From an uncultured Phycisphaerales bacterium (GTDB lineage: Bacteria; Planctomycetota; Phycisphaerae; Phycisphaerales; UBA1924), in assembly GCA_937891445.1 (NCBI GenBank), contig CALAFV010000479.1, forward strand, positions 1 through 8,108: a stretch of DNA of 8,108 nucleotides. The letters are read 5' to 3'. This document shows, piece by piece, positions 5,380 to 8,108 of this stretch (positions within the stretch are counted from its first letter, which is position 1; each line of letters starts with the position of its first letter). The translations under genes were made by a program, and so were the position numbers. The notes beneath the pieces were generated by a model. That model did not search any database. It was not told where the DNA came from and saw nothing but the letters and a program-made list of their open reading frames with translations.

Positions 5380-7953
5380 ATGATGCACAGAAGTGTGGTC
5401 GCGGGAACGGTGTCGGCGGTCGTGTTCGTTCTTGGAGCACTCGGGGCGGGGTGCGCCAAACGCGTGGACACTGGGACAGCGAAGGCGTCGGTGGTCGCCG
5501 CCGGGGACGAGGGGGCCGTGGAGGAGGGGATGCTGGACCCGTACGAGGTGCGGCGGATCACGCGCAGCGGCCGCGTGCAGCCCCCGCCCCCGCCGCCGGA
5601 CCAGTTGAACCCCCCGGTCACGAACCCGGAGCGGGCGTTCCTGTGGCGGCGGCTGGCGTGGCTGGACGAGAAGGGCCAACTCGCCCCGGGCGCGTACGCG
5701 CGGGCGCTGGAGCAGCGTGAGGCGAACATCGCCGCCTGGCAGCAGGCCGGGCGCGACGCGGGAATCGCGCCCGACCGCTGGACGGCGCGCGGGCCGACGA
5801 ACGTCGGCGGGCGGACGAGGTCGCTGCTGGTGCACCCGACCCAGCCGCAGCGAATGTGGGCGGGATCGGTGTCGGGGGGGATCTGGTACTCCAGCAACGG
5901 GGGCGCATCGTGGGCGCCGGTGGACGACCGGCTCCAGAACCTCGCGATCGGATGCCTCGCGTTCGACCCGCAGAACCCGAACGTGATGTACGCGGGAACC
6001 GGTGAGGGGTACTTCAACGGAGACGCGATCCGCGGCCTGGGAATCTACAAGTCGGTGGACGGTGGGGCGACGTGGAATCTGATCCCGTCCACGGCCGGGT
6101 GGGAGAACACCTGCCGCATCGCGGTCCAGCCCGGCAACTCGCAGGTGATCCTTGCGTCGCGCCGCTACGGCGGGATCTACCGCAGCACCAACGGCGGCCA
6201 GACGTGGACGCAGGTGCTGGCGGCGCAGGGGTCGTTCCAGGTGATCTTCAACCCGCAGAACCCGCAGCGTGCGGTTGCGCACGTGATCGACTACAGCAAC
6301 GGCTGGTACCACAAGGCCGTGTACAGCAACGACGGCGGGGCGACGTGGCACACGGCAGGCGGGCTCAATCAACTCTGGGACTTCAACTCCCGGATCGAAC
6401 TGGCCCTGGCGCCAAGCAACCCGATGATCGTCTACGCGAGCACCGGCGAGGGGGCCGGGACGGTGTGGCGCTCGACGGACGGCGGCGTAACGTACGTGCG
6501 TCGGACCCTCGAGGGGCAGGGATCGGGGGCGGGGTGGTACTACAACGCGATCTGGGTGGACCCCACGAACCCCGACTTCATCCTGGTGGGAGGGTACAGG
6601 GTCTTCAAGTCGGTCGACGGCGGCCAGACGCTGACCGTGATCTCCGATGGGTACATCCTGACGTCGACGCCGCACCCCGACATTCACGGCTTCGTGCATG
6701 ATCCCGGCTTCAACGGGACGACCAACCGGCGCGTGTACGTGCTGACCGACGGCGGCGTGCACCGGACGGACAACATCTACACCGCCTCGAACAACTCGGG
6801 GTGGGTGAGCCTTCAGCCGACGTACGTCGCGTCGCAGTTCTACGGGGCGGCGGGCGACGGCCCGACGGGCCGGATCATCGGCGGCACGCAGGACAACGGA
6901 ACGCTGCGGGTGACGACCTCCTCCAGCACGGCGGTGCTGACGTTCGGCGGCGACGGCGGGTTTTGCGCGATCGATCCTTCGAACCCGAACTACACCTATG
7001 GAGAGTACGTCGCGCTGCAACTGCACCGATCGACCAACGGCGGCATGTCGGCGAACTACATCTACCAGGGGATCTCGGAGGCCGGGACGGGCACGCCGAA
7101 CTTCATCGCGCCGTTTGTCCTGGACCCCAACCAGCCGACGCGGCTGCTGGGTGGAGGCGTGCGGCTGTGGCGCACGAATAACGCGCGGGCGACCCCGGTG
7201 TCGTGGACGGCGATCAGCCCCGGTTGGGGCACGACCCCGATCTCGGCGATCGCCGTGGCCCCCGGGAACTCGAACGTAGTGTGGGTCGGGCTCAACGATG
7301 GACGCATCATGCGCACGACCAACGCGACGGCCGCGAGCCCGACGTGGACGGCCGTGGACGACAACGCGGGGACGAACCCGCTGCCGAACCGGTACGTGAC
7401 GCGGATCCTGCTGGACGCGCCCGACGGAAGTGTGGCCTACGTCTGCCTGGGCGGATTCAGCCCGGACAACGTCTACAAGACGGTCAACGGCGGGGCGACG
7501 TGGACGGACATCACGGGGAGCGGACCCACGGGCCTGCCCGATGCGCCGGTGCGTGGCATCGCGCGGCACCCGGCCGATCCGCAGCGGCTGTACGTCGGTA
7601 CCGAAGTGGGCGTGTTCGCCACGGCCAACGGCGGCCAGACCTGGTCAACCACGAACCAGGGGCCGGCGAACGTGAGCGTGGACGAACTGGTGTTCATGCA
7701 CGGCTCCACGACGCTCCTGGCCGCGACGCACGGCCGCGGCCTGTGGACCGCGGACGTGCTCACGTGCACGGCGGACTGGGACCACCAGGGCGGCGTCAAC
7801 TCGGCCGACATCGCCGCGTTCCTGACGTCGTGGCTCGCGTCCGTGACCGACGGGACACTGGAGGCGGACTTCGACGGCGACATGACCGTGAACTCCACGG
7901 ACATCAGCGCGTTCCTGACGGCGTGGCTGGCGCAGGTGGGGGCTGGGTGCTGA
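5380..7953 (+). CDS. Secreted Asp-box (BNR/sortilin-type) beta-propeller protein with C-terminal dockerin-like repeats
   Basis: An 857-residue exported protein. Residues 1-25 are a signal sequence (basic MMHR, hydrophobic core VVFVLGALG) ending in ALGAG-C25, an acceptable though not ideal lipobox. Next come an acidic linker, a Pro-rich stretch (68-79) and a short helical region (82-122). From about 133 to 790 lies a beta-propeller region with nine Asp-box motifs of S/T-x-D/N-G-G-x-T/S-W type, starting at residues 171, 225, 269, 316, 365, 411, 551, 701 and 748. Blade signatures such as LAFDPQNPNVMYAGTGEG resemble GH74-like, VPS10/sortilin and Ycf48-type propellers. The C-terminus (796-857) holds two EF-hand-like dockerin repeats and ends in GC. 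Enzymatic activity cannot be inferred: Asp-boxes are structural, and I cannot identify GH74 catalytic acids. The gene is monocistronic as far as visible. Likely roles are cell-surface binding or polysaccharide/protein interaction. The class is confident; the role is unknown. Confidence 0.92.
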   Translation: MMHRSVVAGTVSAVVFVLGALGAGCAKRVDTGTAKASVVAAGDEGAVEEGMLDPYEVRRITRSGRVQPPPPPPDQLNPPVTNPERAFLWRRLAWLDEKGQLAPGAYARALEQREANIAAWQQAGRDAGIAPDRWTARGPTNVGGRTRSLLVHPTQPQRMWAGSVSGGIWYSSNGGASWAPVDDRLQNLAIGCLAFDPQNPNVMYAGTGEGYFNGDAIRGLGIYKSVDGGATWNLIPSTAGWENTCRIAVQPGNSQVILASRRYGGIYRSTNGGQTWTQVLAAQGSFQVIFNPQNPQRAVAHVIDYSNGWYHKAVYSNDGGATWHTAGGLNQLWDFNSRIELALAPSNPMIVYASTGEGAGTVWRSTDGGVTYVRRTLEGQGSGAGWYYNAIWVDPTNPDFILVGGYRVFKSVDGGQTLTVISDGYILTSTPHPDIHGFVHDPGFNGTTNRRVYVLTDGGVHRTDNIYTASNNSGWVSLQPTYVASQFYGAAGDGPTGRIIGGTQDNGTLRVTTSSSTAVLTFGGDGGFCAIDPSNPNYTYGEYVALQLHRSTNGGMSANYIYQGISEAGTGTPNFIAPFVLDPNQPTRLLGGGVRLWRTNNARATPVSWTAISPGWGTTPISAIAVAPGNSNVVWVGLNDGRIMRTTNATAASPTWTAVDDNAGTNPLPNRYVTRILLDAPDGSVAYVCLGGFSPDNVYKTVNGGATWTDITGSGPTGLPDAPVRGIARHPADPQRLYVGTEVGVFATANGGQTWSTTNQGPANVSVDELVFMHGSTTLLAATHGRGLWTADVLTCTADWDHQGGVNSADIAAFLTSWLASVTDGTLEADFDGDMTVNSTDISAFLTAWLAQVGAGC
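7774..7932 (+). repeat. Two dockerin/EF-hand-like protein repeats (within the beta-propeller gene)
   Basis: Repeat 1 (residues 799-820) and repeat 2 (830-851) share V-N-S-x-D-I-x-A-F-L-T-x-W-L. Repeat 2 has a canonical calcium loop pattern, D830-x-D832-x-D834-x3-N838-x2-D841. Repeat 1 has D799, D801, N807 and D810 but Gln at the third ligand position, so its calcium binding may be weaker. This is the GC-ending dockerin-like tail common on planctomycete secreted proteins. No cohesin partner is present in the window. Confidence 0.8.
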
Positions 7954-7964
7954 TTGGAAGGGGA

Positions 7965-7993
7965 GAGGCACGAGGCATCAGGCACTGGGCACA
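7965..7993 (+). repeat. Degenerate short tandem repeat, unit about 7-8 nt (GAGGCAC-like)
   Basis: Consecutive units GAGGCAC, GAGGCATC, AGGCACT and GGGCACA start 12 nt after the stop codon of the beta-propeller gene. The units share GGCA with drift in the flanking bases. Confidence 0.45.
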
Positions 7994-8009
7994 AGGTCAC
8001 GCCGGGGAT

Positions 8010-8025
8010 AAGAGCCTTCGCTCTT
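8010..8025 (+). terminator. Weak candidate terminator hairpin of the beta-propeller gene
   Basis: AAGAGC (8010-8015) and GCTCTT (8020-8025) pair around CTTC, 57 nt after the stop. The downstream sequence GCCCTTTGCG lacks a real T-run, so factor-independent termination would be poor. Confidence 0.3.
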
Positions 8026-8108
8026 GCCCTTTGCGCCAGAGGCACCAACTGCTCCCACGACGAGCCGCGAACGAAGTGAGCGGACTCCTCCCTCTCCCCA
8101 TCCTCCCC

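Larger units (their letters stand above)
7956..8103. repeat. Non-coding segment bounded by 13-nt inverted arms
   Basis: The arm at 7956-7968 (GGAAGGGGAGAGG) and the arm at 8091-8103 (CCTCTCCCCATCC) are inverse complements at 12 of 13 positions and enclose 122 nt without a gene. The inner part carries short degenerate repeats and a small hairpin. It may be a miniature intergenic repeat or an extended 3' UTR structure. Simple purine/pyrimidine composition makes a chance match possible. Confidence 0.35.

Noticed and set aside
5089..7569. An 826-codon open frame on the minus strand, antisense to the beta-propeller gene
   Set aside because: Its translation is dominated by Arg, His, Pro and Val with no domain, and it opposes a gene with signal peptide, nine Asp-boxes and dockerin repeats. 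Long antisense frames are expected in very GC-rich coding DNA.
1..8108. CRISPR array, transposon or anti-phage defence system
   Set aside because: No regularly spaced direct repeats of 20-40 nt, no transposase or nuclease motifs, and all substantial genes are accounted for by other families.

Overview
The window is about 70% GC with strong G/C third-position bias. It most likely comes from a planctomycete, probably of the Phycisphaerae type. The best evidence is the C-terminus of the large secreted protein: two dockerin/EF-hand-like repeats of the form V-N-S-x-D-I-x-A-F-L-T-x-W-L ending in the residues GC, an arrangement typical of secreted proteins in that group. The taxonomic call is an inference from protein style and base composition.

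Layout. (1) 2-634 (+): 3' part of a DUF4105 / Lnb-type periplasmic domain protein, cut by the window edge. (2) 651-2057 (-): complete class I dihydroorotase (pyrC), convergent with gene 1. (3) 2168-2242 (+): tRNA-Pro(GGG) with its own sigma70-like promoter and an intrinsic terminator. (4) 2405-3276 (+): ArsR-family repressor overlapping by 4 nt an AHSA1/SRPBCC-domain protein, then a possible 34-codon ORF (ATGA overlap) and a perfect 14-bp-stem terminator. (5) 3431-4962 (-): a second winged-HTH regulator with a different, larger SRPBCC protein, converging on the first pair. (6) 5001-5379: gene-free stretch with small hairpins. (7) 5380-7953 (+): large secreted Asp-box (BNR-type) beta-propeller protein with a lipoprotein-like signal sequence and C-terminal dockerin-like repeats. 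(8) 7954-8108: non-coding tail with degenerate short repeats and a pair of inverted arms.

How parts fit. The centre is two regulator + SRPBCC modules, one per strand, facing each other across one strong terminator. ArsR/AHSA1 pairs are widespread, but their ligands are mostly unknown. The plus-strand pair has a compact control region: a TTGACG-16-TACAGT promoter, with AACCA-N2-TGGTT palindromes 39 bp apart on its -35 and at its start codon. This suggests autorepression. In both modules the promoter sits so close to the preferred ATG that the mRNA would be leaderless or nearly so, and this corrects the longer start codons that a longest-ORF approach would choose. pyrC and tRNA-Pro are housekeeping genes, and the beta-propeller protein is an envelope or exported protein of unknown substrate. 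I saw no CRISPR array, transposase, integrase, phage gene or recognised defence system. The most unusual content is the paired regulatory modules, not a clearly new system.
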